Shown here: piece by piece, positions 1 to 9,617 of the stretch
Position numbering within the stretch: position 1 is the stretch's first letter
Layout: the number at the start of each line of letters is the position of its first letter
Source: CAZFPT01 sp046541875
Lineage (GTDB): Bacteria; Planctomycetota; Phycisphaerae; SM23-33
Reading direction: 5' to 3'
Length of the DNA stretch: 64,000 nucleotides
Assembly (NCBI GenBank): GCA_046541875.1
Contig: JBKHCL010000002.1
Location: forward strand, 1-64,000
Notes under the pieces: generated by a model
What the model was told of the DNA's origin: nothing
Database searches by the model: none
What the model saw: the letters and a program-made list of their open reading frames with translations, nothing else
Program-made: the position numbers and the translations under genes

Positions 1-74
1 TTCCCGAGCCGTTCACGATGGGCGTGCTGGCGATTGGTGGTCTGGCGATGCTGCGTCGTCGTCGTGTCGCCTGA
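1..74 (+). CDS. C-terminal tail of a PEP-CTERM exported protein (5' truncated)
   Basis: The first 74 bases read in frame from base 3 as a Pro-Glu-Pro motif, a short hydrophobic stretch (GVLAIGGLAML) and a basic tail RRRRVA followed by TGA. This is the tripartite PEP-CTERM signal recognised by exosortases, which marks exported proteins of Gram-negative bacteria that make extracellular polysaccharide. The body of the protein lies outside the window, so its function cannot be stated. The sorting call rests on the motif order and is strong; exosortase itself is not in this window. Confidence 0.85.
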   Translation, partial: PEPFTMGVLAIGGLAMLRRRRVA

Positions 75-204
75 GGCTGTCGAGTAGGAAGTTGAGGAAC
101 AATCCGGAGATGCACGTGCGTTCCGCGTGTGGTACGCGAGACGTGTAAAGAGAGGAAACCCCCCTTCCCGCTCATATGGCGGGATGGAGAAAGGAACGAA
201 CATC

Positions 205-1950
205 ATGATGAACATGAAGAAGATTGCTTTGATGCTGCTGGTGGCTGTGGCGGTGACCGGCGTTGCGAATGCAGCCGACGTGGAAGTGAGCGGCGACATC
301 ACGGAGTCGACCACCTGGACGGCCGACAATACGTACATTTTGACGGAGCAGACCTACGTGATGCCGGGCGCGACGCTGACGATTGAGGCGGGCACCGTTA
401 TCAAGGGCCAGTCCGGAGAGGATGGCGGTGGCAGTCTTGCCGTGAGCCGTGGCGCCAAGATTTACGTCAATGGAACCAAGGACGCCCCGGTCGTGATGAC
501 CTCGACGAAAGACGATCGTGAGAATTGGCGACCTGAGTGCAATGAGTGGGGCAACCTGACGATCATGGGCAACGCCCTGATCGGTGGGTACAGCTTCGAT
601 GGAGACGTTCAGTTTGATAATGTGCGATACCCCGATGGTGACAACGAGCGGCAGATGGAAGGTCTCGTCGCTGGTGGCGGCAAGGATAGGTTTGGCGGCG
701 ACGATGACGATGATGACAGCGGTTCGATCAGCTACCTGTCGATCCGGTACGGAGGCAAAGTGGTCGGTCTGGGCAATGAGCTGAACGGCCTGTCGCTGGG
801 CGGCATTGGTCGGGAGACCGAGATTCACCACGTCGAGATCATGAACAATGTTGATGATGGGATCGAGATCTGGGGCGGCACGGTGAATCTGAAGTACGTG
901 GCCATCTGGAACATCGGCGACGACAGCTTCGACGTGGATCAGGGGTGGCGCGGCAAGGCGCAGTTCGGGTTGATCGTTCAGGGCTATTCAGCCAACGCCA
1001 AGCAGGGCTCCGGCGTTGGCGACAATATGTTTGAGATCGACGGGGCTGAAGATTCCGACGGCCAGCCGGTCACCACGGCCCGTATCTATAACTTCACATT
1101 GATCGGTCAGCCCGATGGCGACGGTGCCACGGCGTGGCGATGCAACGCCCGCGTTCAGTTCCGTAACTGCCTCATCATGGATTGTGGCGAAAAGATCGTT
1201 CGATTCGATGATGATGATGGTGACGGCCAGGAAGGCTACGGCTACAACGGGACGCTGAGCTGGGAGGATACCTGGGCGACCGATGCAGACGACGTCACCA
1301 AGGCGACCCAGGGATTCGATCTGGGAACGTACAGCTACGCGGACCTGTACAAGAGCCAGGATCCCGACGGCAAGCTGGCGGAAATTACGGACACTGTCTT
1401 CTACAACAATGAGCATTCCGCCGCCTACACCGAGGCCGAGGCTCGAGGGGTGTTTGCTGCCGGCAACAACAATGTGAAGGAGCCGGGTGATATGCCCATC
1501 CAGAGCATCACAAGAGCAGATCCGGTGGTGATAGAAAGCAAGGTGATGGCCCGCGTGACAGAGTTGGATCCGCGGGCGAATCCGAGCGGTGCTGCCGCTA
1601 CGAGTGCCCAAACGGCCCCGGCAGATGGATTCTTCACCCCGGCCCCGTTCCGAGGAGGTTTCAGCCCGAGCCACAACTGGCTGCTGGGGTGGACGGCTGC
1701 TGACGAATTCGGGATGCTCGTCGATGTCGCAGATAACGAGGAAACGCCGGAAGCGACCGCTGAGATCGCCAAGATCCAGATGAACACCACCTTCGATACC
1801 GAAGCCGACGTTTACTACACCGTCGAGAAGTCCAGCGACATGAAGAACTGGTCGCCGGTTGCGACGGTCAAGGGTGACGGGGACCCGATGACGGTTGAGG
1901 ATCTGGACGAGTTCGAGAGCGGCAAGTTCTACCGGGTGGTTCGTCAGTAG
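205..1950 (+). CDS. Secreted right-handed beta-helix-type protein, partner of TonB receptor
   Basis: About 581 residues. The frame is open from 127, but the start at 205 is preferred: it has AAAGGA about nine bases upstream and gives a clean signal peptide (MMNMKKIALMLLVAVAVTG, cleavage after ANA). The mature part resembles exported proteins that accompany TonB-dependent receptors of the CarboxypepD_reg type, with the TIEAGTVIKG turn and repeated short strands typical of a parallel beta-helix. Two Asp-rich loops (GGDDDDDDSG near residue 175 and RFDDDDGDGQ near 340) could bind calcium. The C-terminus has a VEKSSDMKNW strand pattern seen in small Ig-like end domains. It is separated from the next gene by a strong hairpin, so it may be made in excess. 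The substrate is unknown; the role as receptor partner is inferred from context. Confidence 0.7.
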   Translation: MMNMKKIALMLLVAVAVTGVANAADVEVSGDITESTTWTADNTYILTEQTYVMPGATLTIEAGTVIKGQSGEDGGGSLAVSRGAKIYVNGTKDAPVVMTSTKDDRENWRPECNEWGNLTIMGNALIGGYSFDGDVQFDNVRYPDGDNERQMEGLVAGGGKDRFGGDDDDDDSGSISYLSIRYGGKVVGLGNELNGLSLGGIGRETEIHHVEIMNNVDDGIEIWGGTVNLKYVAIWNIGDDSFDVDQGWRGKAQFGLIVQGYSANAKQGSGVGDNMFEIDGAEDSDGQPVTTARIYNFTLIGQPDGDGATAWRCNARVQFRNCLIMDCGEKIVRFDDDDGDGQEGYGYNGTLSWEDTWATDADDVTKATQGFDLGTYSYADLYKSQDPDGKLAEITDTVFYNNEHSAAYTEAEARGVFAAGNNNVKEPGDMPIQSITRADPVVIESKVMARVTELDPRANPSGAAATSAQTAPADGFFTPAPFRGGFSPSHNWLLGWTAADEFGMLVDVADNEETPEATAEIAKIQMNTTFDTEADVYYTVEKSSDMKNWSPVATVKGDGDPMTVEDLDEFESGKFYRVVRQ

Positions 1951-1994
1951 TTCGAAGACGGACAGAAGTTGTTGATAGTTTCAATGATGGAAAT

Positions 1995-2036
1995 CTGGTG
2001 GCAGGGGCAATCGTGCCCCTGCCGCCAGTTCTGTCT
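1995..2036 (+). terminator. Strong hairpin after the secreted protein gene
   Basis: A near-perfect stem pairs CTGGTGGCAGGGGCA (1995-2009) with TGCCCCTGCCGCCAG (2014-2028) around an ATCG loop, followed by TTCTGTCT. It can act as a terminator, or as a partial one or 3' stabiliser that lowers expression of the downstream lipoprotein and receptor relative to the first gene. Confidence 0.7.
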
Positions 2037-2056
2037 CCAAGGAACGGGACCGGACG

Positions 2057-3283
2057 ATGAAAAGGCAGATCAAAGAGAATGTGTTTCTATGGCTGATGTG
2101 TTTTGTCAGCCTGTCGTATGGATTGGTATTTCTGGGGTGTGACGGGAGTGCGGATCGCCAGGAGTCGCCTGCTGCGGAGATTGATCGCGAACGGGGGAAG
2201 CTGTTGACATTTGCGTTCGACACGGCCTTGGCGATCCCCATGGAACCGCATCACAAAGATCGGGCCAAAGCCCAGCAGGGAGTGGTGGAGGCATGTATTG
2301 AGACGGGCCAGATATCACGAGCTGTGGAATACGCCCGAAAAATCGATAGTTGGCGCAGGGGAGTGGCCATGGGTGAGTTGGCATACCATATGGCCGGTAA
2401 AGGGGAAAGAGATCTGGCTGAATCGTATGTTGAGGACGCCTCACGGGTGGCCACCATGTACAAGGGTTGGCGGAAGGACCGCATTCGAATCCAGATTGCG
2501 CGAACACAGTCGCTTCTGGGGCAGTCCGATCGGGCTCGTCAGCAGATGGCCACGGCCGATGATATCGAGAAGCCGCGACTGGCCAGTGCCGATGGCGGTG
2601 AACTGTCGGACGAGGAGTTTGACAGGAGACTGCAGCAATTAGGCAGCTGGGTGGCGAAGGGGAATTTTGACATTTCTCGATCGGCCTTGGAGACGCTTGT
2701 GGAATTGCTGGATAGTCAATACCTGCACTCCGATCGTCAAGAGAGAATCTTCGTGGCGATGGAAGAGCCCTATAAGAAGATGCCCGTGTTTGTTCGGGTA
2801 GACCTGTTACTGCGTTCAGCGGGGGTAGCGCTGAAGTATGATGATCGGGATCGGGCGTTAGAACTTGTTGACCGTGCACAGAGATATGTTGATGAAGCGA
2901 GGTTGGCACCCAGGCAGGCAATAAAGATTCGAGCTGGATTGGTACGGGCCCGGTTCCAAGCGGGAGATGAGGATCGCGCCCGGAGCGATATTGGCAAACT
3001 CCTGGAGGAATACCGGGAGAACGAAGAGCAGATCGTGAATATCTACCGGGCGGAATGTCTTAGACCCGTGGCCGAGGCCTATGTGGCGATGGGCGACCGG
3101 AAGGCGGCATCAACTGTCTACGGAATGGCCATTGAGGCTGGGGTGGAGAATCCGAACTCACGGCCGAGGGCGCTGGACCTGTCTGCCAGCTGTTGTTCGA
3201 TGGCCGTCCATGGTTTCATGCCGAATCCGGAACTCTGGGCGCGCATGAAAGAGATCCGAAACGGATTGAGCGATCCATGGTAG
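2057..3283 (+). CDS. Lipoprotein with TPR-like helical repeats
   Basis: 408 residues. It begins with a charged N-terminus, a hydrophobic stretch and a lipobox (VFLGC, Cys28), so it is predicted to be a lipid-anchored envelope protein. The rest is helical, with spaced patterns such as AVEYARKIDSW, AEAYVAMGDR and TVYGMAIEAG that resemble degenerate tetratricopeptide repeats. The ATG is preceded by GGAACGGGA. Its last seven bases overlap the proposed start of the TonB-dependent receptor, which suggests translational coupling and a role in the same uptake system. Base composition is less GC-rich than the genes from 6317 onward. I do not recognise a specific family. Confidence 0.75.
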   Translation: MKRQIKENVFLWLMCFVSLSYGLVFLGCDGSADRQESPAAEIDRERGKLLTFAFDTALAIPMEPHHKDRAKAQQGVVEACIETGQISRAVEYARKIDSWRRGVAMGELAYHMAGKGERDLAESYVEDASRVATMYKGWRKDRIRIQIARTQSLLGQSDRARQQMATADDIEKPRLASADGGELSDEEFDRRLQQLGSWVAKGNFDISRSALETLVELLDSQYLHSDRQERIFVAMEEPYKKMPVFVRVDLLLRSAGVALKYDDRDRALELVDRAQRYVDEARLAPRQAIKIRAGLVRARFQAGDEDRARSDIGKLLEEYRENEEQIVNIYRAECLRPVAEAYVAMGDRKAASTVYGMAIEAGVENPNSRPRALDLSASCCSMAVHGFMPNPELWARMKEIRNGLSDPW

Positions 3284-6273
3284 CGTTGACCAGGCGTTTG
3301 TGGCTTGCGGGAGCGGCCCTTTGTCTGTTGGCCGGTGTGGGCTGGGCACAGGAGACCGGCTCCATTCGCGGTACGGTGCGCGACAAGGATTTCGAGGCCC
3401 CGCTTCCGCGCGCACGTGTGCGTGTTCATAAGACGGATATCTCCGCCACGGCAAGCGAGACGGGTACGTTTCTTCTGAGTAATGTGCCGGCAGGGCGATA
3501 TACGCTGATTGTCTCCAAGGCCGGGTATACGCGTCAGGTCAAGTCGGACGTGGTGGTTCGGCCGGGACAGATGACGGAGTTATCGGCTGAGCTGGCCGGC
3601 GATTTTGCGGAGCTGGAGGAGTTCGTCGTCGAGGACGTGGTTGTCAAGGGCACCGAAGCGGACATGCTGAAGCTTCGGATCGAGTCGGCAGCGACGATGG
3701 ACTCGGTGAGCAAGGAATTTATCAGCGCCTCGGGTGCGGGTGATGCCCTTGAGGCGGCCAAGCTCGTGGCGGGTACGACGGTTCAGGACGGGAAATACGC
3801 GGTGATTCGGGGCTTGCCCGATCGCTACGTGAACTCGCAGATGAACGGGGTTCGCCTTCCGACGGCCGACGCCGAAAAACGGGCGGTGCAACTGGACCAG
3901 TTTCCTTCGGACGTGATCGAGAGCGTGCAGGTCAGCAAGACGTTCACACCGGATCAGCAGGGGGACGCCTCGGGGGGGGCGGTAAACGTGGTGCTCAAGG
4001 GCATTCCCGAGGAGTCTATCCTTGGTTTCAGCATCGGCTATTCGGTCAATACACAGGTTCTTGAGAATCGCGACAGGTTCCTCACTGACAAAGGGGGTGG
4101 GGTCAATGTCTGGGGGCTTAACAAAGGTCGTGAAGTCCAGACGCAAAGGATAGGAGAGAGTTGGACCGGCGCAGCGGGCGGAACGCCTGTTACGGCGCCT
4201 CATGAATACAGTTGGTCACTGTCTGCCGGCGGAAGGCATGCGTTCGCGAACGGCCTTATCCTCGGAGCATTCGGAAATTTTCACTACGACAGGGGGGCGT
4301 CATATTCCGGGGATGGTTTCGACGACCGCTATTGGGTTGAGGACCAGGACACCAAAGAGATTGTGCCCAAGGTCACCGGTTCAGAGGGCGAACGACGATC
4401 ATCGCTCTATGACATTCGTCGAGCCTCGGAGTCCGTCCAGTGGGGAGGGCTTGGCGTCCTGGGTTTGGAGTTTGAGGACCAGGCACTGACTCTGGCCTAC
4501 ATGCGAACGCAAAACACTGCGAATGAGGTCACGATTGCGGAGGACACACGAGGAAAAGAGTTGGAATATCCGGGATACGATCCAACAGATCCAATGCACC
4601 CGGGTAACCAAGAGGGCGACGACCTCCCTTATCTTCGTACCGAGTCAATTGTCTACACCGAACGCGTCACCGAGACCTTTCAGCTCAGTGGATCTCATAC
4701 ACTGCCTACCCCAGAGATCGGGATCGGTTTTCCCCATCTGGGAGTTGACGAGTTCCTCACGTTTCTGTCACCAGAGATACGGTGGGTGTACGCGAAAAGT
4801 CAAGCATCGACGGATGAGCCGGACAAGAGGCTGTTTGGTGAGCGGTGGATTGGCCCAAGAGACGTGATGGGTTTTTTCGTGATTCCGTCCACGCACATGC
4901 AATACAAGCCGTCGGCAAACATCAATATGGGAAACCTGCAGCGAATCTGGAAAGACATCTCGGAAACCAGCGACCAGTATTCTCTGGGCCTGAAGATCCC
5001 GTTTCGTCAGTGGACGGGACATGAGGGGTATATGAAGTTTGGTGTCTTCCGGGATGAGGTGCATCGTGAGTACAATCAGGAATCCTACACAAATGCGGCG
5101 GACACGGGTGTTGACTCAGACTGGGAGGCCCCGTGGAATCAGCGTTGGAGCCAGGTATTTCCGCAGCAGGTACACCCGATCCAATCGGTCGAGCTTGATG
5201 TAGATTATATTGGCGAACAAGAGATATCAGCCTGGTATCATATGATCGATATTCCATTGTGCAGGTCCGTGAAAGTATTGGGTGGAGCTCGCTATGAGTC
5301 GACGTCTCTTGTTATGGTGAATGATGCAGAAGAGAATGTGACGTGGTTCCCACCTGAGGGGGGAATAAAGACCCTTGAACCCGGCGAAGCAGACGTCGCA
5401 TTCGAGCAGGATGACGTACTGCCTTCGATTGGGGTTGTGATAACGCCGTTCGACCAGATCACGATCCGGGCGTCGCGGTCGGAAACCGTGGCGAGGCAGA
5501 CGTTCAAGGAACTGTCTCCTATCCTGCAGGCCGAGTATCTCGGGGCGGACGTGTTCGTCGGCAATCCCAACCTTAAAATGAGTTCATTGACCAACACGGA
5601 CCTTCGGTTTGACTATCGCCCCTCACAAACAAGCCAGAGTCTTATCTCGGTATCGTGGTTCAAGAAAGACGTGGTGGATCCAATTGAGTATATTCAGCGA
5701 TACCAGAGTGTCCTGTATACCACGCCCTTGAACTATCCGGAGGGCTCGCTGACCGGTTGGGAATTCGAAGTGCGCAAGGATCTTGGTGAAATTCATGAGG
5801 CCCTTACGGGACTTGTCCTGGGAGGAAATGCAACATTCATACAGTCAGAAGTGACGCTGGCGAAGGAGGAACAGGAAAGGTTGGCGGCGGATAACGTCAA
5901 GGCACCCATGGTGAGTCGAGATATGATGAATGCTCCCGAACACCTGTACAATTTATATATGACCTATGACGCCAAGGAACTTGGCACCAAGGTCGGGCTC
6001 TTCTATACCGTCCGGGGGGATACGCTTGTAGCCGGGGCCGGTCAGTCCAGCGGGAACTTCATTCCCAACGTCTACGAGACGGAGTATGGCACGTTGAACT
6101 TCACGTTGTCCCAGAAGCTCAACGACCACTGGACGCTCAAATTCAAGGCCAAGAACCTCCTGAATCCGAAGATTCAGACGGTATATCGGTCCGAGTACAT
6201 TGGCGATGACGTGGTGCGCAGCTCGTACCGCAAAGGAATCGACTTCTCGGTGAGTCTCGGGGCGGAGTGGTAG
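3277..6273 (+). CDS. TonB-dependent outer membrane receptor
   Basis: 998 residues from the ATG at 3277, which lies inside the end of the lipoprotein gene and gives a proper signal peptide ending GVGWA. The frame is open further upstream, but those residues are not signal-like. Residues about 28-95 form a carboxypeptidase-regulatory-like beta domain (GSIRGTVRD, NVPAGRYTL). A plug domain follows (VIRGLPDRYVN, SDVIESVQVSKTFTPDQ, GDASGGAVNVV), then a long beta-barrel ending in an aromatic residue (GAEW), as expected for outer-membrane insertion. The plug variant is the type shared with Bacteroidetes and Xanthomonas receptors for glycans and other large substrates. The ligand cannot be told from sequence. 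The TonB-ExbBD module encoded just downstream probably energises it. Confidence 0.9.
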   Translation: MVALTRRLWLAGAALCLLAGVGWAQETGSIRGTVRDKDFEAPLPRARVRVHKTDISATASETGTFLLSNVPAGRYTLIVSKAGYTRQVKSDVVVRPGQMTELSAELAGDFAELEEFVVEDVVVKGTEADMLKLRIESAATMDSVSKEFISASGAGDALEAAKLVAGTTVQDGKYAVIRGLPDRYVNSQMNGVRLPTADAEKRAVQLDQFPSDVIESVQVSKTFTPDQQGDASGGAVNVVLKGIPEESILGFSIGYSVNTQVLENRDRFLTDKGGGVNVWGLNKGREVQTQRIGESWTGAAGGTPVTAPHEYSWSLSAGGRHAFANGLILGAFGNFHYDRGASYSGDGFDDRYWVEDQDTKEIVPKVTGSEGERRSSLYDIRRASESVQWGGLGVLGLEFEDQALTLAYMRTQNTANEVTIAEDTRGKELEYPGYDPTDPMHPGNQEGDDLPYLRTESIVYTERVTETFQLSGSHTLPTPEIGIGFPHLGVDEFLTFLSPEIRWVYAKSQASTDEPDKRLFGERWIGPRDVMGFFVIPSTHMQYKPSANINMGNLQRIWKDISETSDQYSLGLKIPFRQWTGHEGYMKFGVFRDEVHREYNQESYTNAADTGVDSDWEAPWNQRWSQVFPQQVHPIQSVELDVDYIGEQEISAWYHMIDIPLCRSVKVLGGARYESTSLVMVNDAEENVTWFPPEGGIKTLEPGEADVAFEQDDVLPSIGVVITPFDQITIRASRSETVARQTFKELSPILQAEYLGADVFVGNPNLKMSSLTNTDLRFDYRPSQTSQSLISVSWFKKDVVDPIEYIQRYQSVLYTTPLNYPEGSLTGWEFEVRKDLGEIHEALTGLVLGGNATFIQSEVTLAKEEQERLAADNVKAPMVSRDMMNAPEHLYNLYMTYDAKELGTKVGLFYTVRGDTLVAGAGQSSGNFIPNVYETEYGTLNFTLSQKLNDHWTLKFKAKNLLNPKIQTVYRSEYIGDDVVRSSYRKGIDFSVSLGAEW

Positions 6274-6316
6274 TCCGAGGCAGCATCAGCGCGGAGAACC
6301 CCGCAGGAAGCCAAGC

Positions 6317-7168
6317 ATGAAGGAAGCAGAAATGGAATCAAAGTCGCAATGGATATCCCGGCCACACCGGATCGGGCTGGTCGTGACGGGCGCAGCGCTG
6401 GTGGTCTGCCTGCTGGGTTCGGGGGCGCTGCTGGCCGAGAAGGACTCCGGCCAGGAGCAATTGGGCACCACGCGCGAGGCCTTGCGGAAGTGGGTAGACA
6501 CGCGAAAGACCATCTCGCGGACCAAGCACGATCTCGATGAGACCGTGCAGATGCTCAAGGAGCGGATCGGGGTGGTTCGGGGCGAAGTCCAGTCTCTCAA
6601 GCGCAAGACGGAAGAATCCCGATCCGTCATCGCCGAGCAGGAGAAGAAGCGCGATGAGCTCAAGGCCCGCCTGGAGACGCTCGCCGGCGCTGCCGACTCG
6701 CTCAAGCCCACCATCGAAACGCTCGAGAATCGCACCGTTGCGCTTCTCGATCGGCTGCCCGCCCACGTTCGCGAGGACCGGATGATCTCCACGTTGAGCA
6801 AGACCTTCCGGGGCGATCCGAACGACCCGAATGGCGTCAAGAAGGGTTCGTTGTCTCAGCGGTTTCAGAACGTCGTGGGCGTGTTGAACAAGCTCAATGA
6901 GCTCAGTCGCGAGATCAAGGTTCTTCCTCAGCGGGTGCTGCTTCCGGATGGCAGGGAGGCCGAGGTGCAGGCCGTCTTCCTTGGTTTCGGACAGGCGTAC
7001 TATCTGGGCGGTCGTGGCAAGACCGCTGGAATCGGACGGCTTTCGGATGACGGAAAGTGGACGTGGGTGCCGGCCAACGAGTCGGCCGAGGAGATCGCCC
7101 GCGTGATGGCCATCCTGGAAGACGAAAAGCCCGCCGCATTCGTGCAGGTTCCCATCGAGATCAAATAG
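6317..7168 (+). CDS. DUF3450 family periplasmic coiled-coil protein
   Basis: 283 residues with an N-terminal hydrophobic signal/anchor (residues about 18-36) and a long heptad-rich coiled coil over residues about 50-130. A conserved C-terminal part follows (VLLPDGREAEV, LGFGQAYYLGG) that matches the DUF3450 family. In TonB3-type clusters of Vibrio and relatives this family is found together with TtpC, ExbB, ExbD, TonB and a TPR protein, which is exactly the order here. The start at 6317 has AGGAAG at a good distance; 6332 is an alternative. It contains a DPNDPN stretch, a motif that recurs in exported proteins of this window. It probably helps to assemble or stabilise the energy-transducing complex in the periplasm. 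Confidence 0.85.
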   Translation: MKEAEMESKSQWISRPHRIGLVVTGAALVVCLLGSGALLAEKDSGQEQLGTTREALRKWVDTRKTISRTKHDLDETVQMLKERIGVVRGEVQSLKRKTEESRSVIAEQEKKRDELKARLETLAGAADSLKPTIETLENRTVALLDRLPAHVREDRMISTLSKTFRGDPNDPNGVKKGSLSQRFQNVVGVLNKLNELSREIKVLPQRVLLPDGREAEVQAVFLGFGQAYYLGGRGKTAGIGRLSDDGKWTWVPANESAEEIARVMAILEDEKPAAFVQVPIEIK

Positions 7169-7186
7169 GCAGGAAGAGACACCCCC

Positions 7187-8917
7187 ATGAAACGGAAGAT
7201 CGTACTGTTGTTGTTGATTCTGTCGGCTGGTCCGCTGGTGCTTCTCGCCCAGGAGGCTGACCCTGCCGAGCAAGGTCAGAAACTCACGGACGTCGCCGAG
7301 GTCGATCCGAATGTGGACCTCTCCGACGCCAACGGAGCCGAGATGGATCCCAACGCCGTGGCGGACCCGAACGCCCCCCGGGAGCGAGAGGATTCCGGCG
7401 TGCAGTTTCGCCGGGCGGCCAATCGGATCCACCAACAGCTGCGTGAGGCGCTGGCCGAGCTGGACGCCCTCAATCAGCACGCCAAAGAGGTGAAGATCCC
7501 CCTCAGCAGAAAGCTCAATGAGCTTCAGGCCGAGCTGAAAGCCGCCCGCAAGGAGAACCTGCAGGCCGCCCGACTGGAAGGCGACCGGAAGCTCGAGGTC
7601 AGCAACCTCGAATCGAAGATCGCCGCGCGGAAGGAAGAGGCCGCCTACCTCACCAACCTCATGGGCGAATACGTCCGCAATCTCGAATCGGTCCTGCATG
7701 TGGCTGAGAAGCAGAGGTACGCCGACCCGATCGAGGCCGTCAAGCAGGCGGCCGACAGTGAGAATCTCCCCCAGCACGAGGTGTACACAACCCAGGCGGA
7801 CTTCCTGGTGCAGACCATCGATCGCCTGGACGAGACGCTGGGGGGTTCTCGCTTCAAAGGCGAGGTGCTGGATGCCAACGGCATCGTGAAGACCGGCACG
7901 ATCGCCATGGTTGGCCCGGTGGCGATGTTCCGGTCCACCGATGGGAACGTCGTGGGCAGCGTCGAGCAGAAGCTCGGCTCGGAGCAACCTGCGGTCCTGG
8001 CCTACAGCGACCCGGCCCACCGTAAAGCCGCCTCCGAGGTCGTCAAGACCGGGCGGGGCACGTTCCCGTTCGACCCGTCACTGGGCAACGCCCGGAAGAT
8101 CGAGGAAACCCAGGATACGATCCTGGAGCACATCAGCAAGGGCGGGCCGGTCATGTACCCCATTCTCGGGATGGCCGGTGCGGCAATGCTGGTGGTGCTC
8201 TTCAAGTGGGTCACCCTGATGATGACGCCCACGCCCCGCCGCCGGCAGGTCGACGCGCTGCTGCAGACCGTCTCGCGCGGCGACCAGAGCGGCGCCCGCG
8301 AACTGGTCGAGCGGATTCGCGGGCCGATCGGGCAGATGCTGAAAGTCGGCGTCCAACACCTTCGCGAACCGCGTGAGCTGATCGAAGAGGTGATGTACGA
8401 AACCATCCTGTCCACGAAGCTCAAGCTCCAGCGCCTGCTGCCGTTCGTGGCGATCGCGGCTGCCTCGGCCCCGCTGCTGGGCCTGCTGGGTACGGTGACG
8501 GGCATTATCAACACCTTCCGCATGATCCGGGTTCACGGGGCCGGCGACGTCAAGTCGCTCTCTGGCGGCATTTCCGAAGCCCTGATAACCACGGAGTTCG
8601 GGCTCATCGTGGCCATTCCGTCGCTGCTGCTTCACGCCTTCCTGTCGCGGAAGGCCAAGGGCATGAGCAACGAGATGGAAAAGACGGCCGTCGAGTTCGT
8701 CAACCAGGTGAGCAAGTCCGATATCACCTCCCGCAATGCGGTGATGGCAGCCGACGCGTCCGAGGTTCTCCCGGGCGACGACTCGGCAAAAACCGAGGGC
8801 TCCGACCGGACGCCGCCGCCCGCTCCCAAGCAAGCATCGGCCGAGGACAAGGACGCCGGGGAGCAAGAGGACTCGACAGACAAACAGGATGATTCGACCC
8901 ATGAGGAAGACCGGTAG
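7187..8917 (+). CDS. TtpC-like protein: ExbB-type proton channel with periplasmic domain
   Basis: 576 residues. A signal sequence (KIVLLLLILSAGPLVLL) leads into a DPN-rich linker and a coiled-coil periplasmic region (about 85-180). The C-terminal half is a MotA/TolQ/ExbB channel domain with three membrane segments, including APLLGLLGTVTGIINTF and EFGLIVAIPSLLLHAF. This architecture is that of TtpC, the extra ExbB-like subunit needed by TonB2/TonB3 systems of Vibrio. The charged tail after residue about 520 is low-complexity. It sits 18 bases after the DUF3450 gene and 12 before exbB, so the three are surely co-expressed. The role is inferred from architecture and synteny. Confidence 0.88.
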   Translation: MKRKIVLLLLILSAGPLVLLAQEADPAEQGQKLTDVAEVDPNVDLSDANGAEMDPNAVADPNAPREREDSGVQFRRAANRIHQQLREALAELDALNQHAKEVKIPLSRKLNELQAELKAARKENLQAARLEGDRKLEVSNLESKIAARKEEAAYLTNLMGEYVRNLESVLHVAEKQRYADPIEAVKQAADSENLPQHEVYTTQADFLVQTIDRLDETLGGSRFKGEVLDANGIVKTGTIAMVGPVAMFRSTDGNVVGSVEQKLGSEQPAVLAYSDPAHRKAASEVVKTGRGTFPFDPSLGNARKIEETQDTILEHISKGGPVMYPILGMAGAAMLVVLFKWVTLMMTPTPRRRQVDALLQTVSRGDQSGARELVERIRGPIGQMLKVGVQHLREPRELIEEVMYETILSTKLKLQRLLPFVAIAAASAPLLGLLGTVTGIINTFRMIRVHGAGDVKSLSGGISEALITTEFGLIVAIPSLLLHAFLSRKAKGMSNEMEKTAVEFVNQVSKSDITSRNAVMAADASEVLPGDDSAKTEGSDRTPPPAPKQASAEDKDAGEQEDSTDKQDDSTHEEDR

Positions 8918-8929
8918 CGAGCGATCGGG

Positions 8930-9589
8930 ATGGACGCACTGACCCAGGAAATCACCAAACTGTTCGAACAGGCCGTCGGGCTTTGGCTCATGGGCGGCTG
9001 GGCGATGATCCCCATTGCGATCAACGCGCTGGTGATGTTCGCGCTGTCGGTGACGGTCTATCTCCGCCTGCGGGAGACCGGGTTTCGCTCGGTCCGCGAG
9101 AAGACCTGGCGGGGATGGATCGATCGCCCCCAGGAGCGTCGCGGGCCCGTCGGTGAACTGTTGGACTTCGCGATGGGCGCCCAGACGCTGAAGGACATCG
9201 AGATTAACTTTGAGGAAATCCGGGCCACCGAGATCGCCCCGTTCCAGCGCGACCTGCGCGTGGTTCGCATCTGCGTTGCCGCCGCTCCGCTGCTGGGGCT
9301 GCTGGGCACGGTGACGGGCATTCTGGCGACGTTCGATGCCCTCTCGAAGGGCTCGGGTGGTGAGCAGACCATGGGCATGATCGCCGCCGGGATTTCCGAG
9401 GCGCTGGTGACCACCGAGACCGGGCTGATGATCGCCATTCCGGGTCTGTTCCTCCAGCACGTGCTGTCCCGGAACACCGAGCGGTACAGGGCGTTCCTGG
9501 CCCACCTGGAGACCGTCTGCACGCAGACCGTTTACCAGCGACTGAAACAGCGAAACCGTACTGCCGACGTGTCGGCCGGGACGCGGTGA
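8930..9589 (+). CDS. exbB: ExbB, inner-membrane proton channel subunit
   Basis: 219 residues with the three membrane segments of the ExbB/TolQ family. The first is WAMIPIAINALVMFALSV and the second contains APLLGLLGTVTGILATF; the third contains ETGLMIAIPGLFL. With ExbD it forms the proton-motive-force-driven motor that energises TonB. It is the second ExbB-type subunit in this operon, beside the TtpC-like protein upstream. Length and motifs are normal for the family. Confidence 0.93.
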   Translation: MDALTQEITKLFEQAVGLWLMGGWAMIPIAINALVMFALSVTVYLRLRETGFRSVREKTWRGWIDRPQERRGPVGELLDFAMGAQTLKDIEINFEEIRATEIAPFQRDLRVVRICVAAAPLLGLLGTVTGILATFDALSKGSGGEQTMGMIAAGISEALVTTETGLMIAIPGLFLQHVLSRNTERYRAFLAHLETVCTQTVYQRLKQRNRTADVSAGTR

Positions 9590-9617
9590 TTCAAGAACCT
9601 TACGCAGAGGAAGCCTG

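Noticed and set aside
6338..8020. Long minus-strand open frame of 560 residues opposite the DUF3450 and ttpC genes
   Set aside because: It lies antisense to two well-supported genes, has a Leu/Gly/His-rich composition typical of antisense frames in GC-rich DNA, and no recognisable motif.
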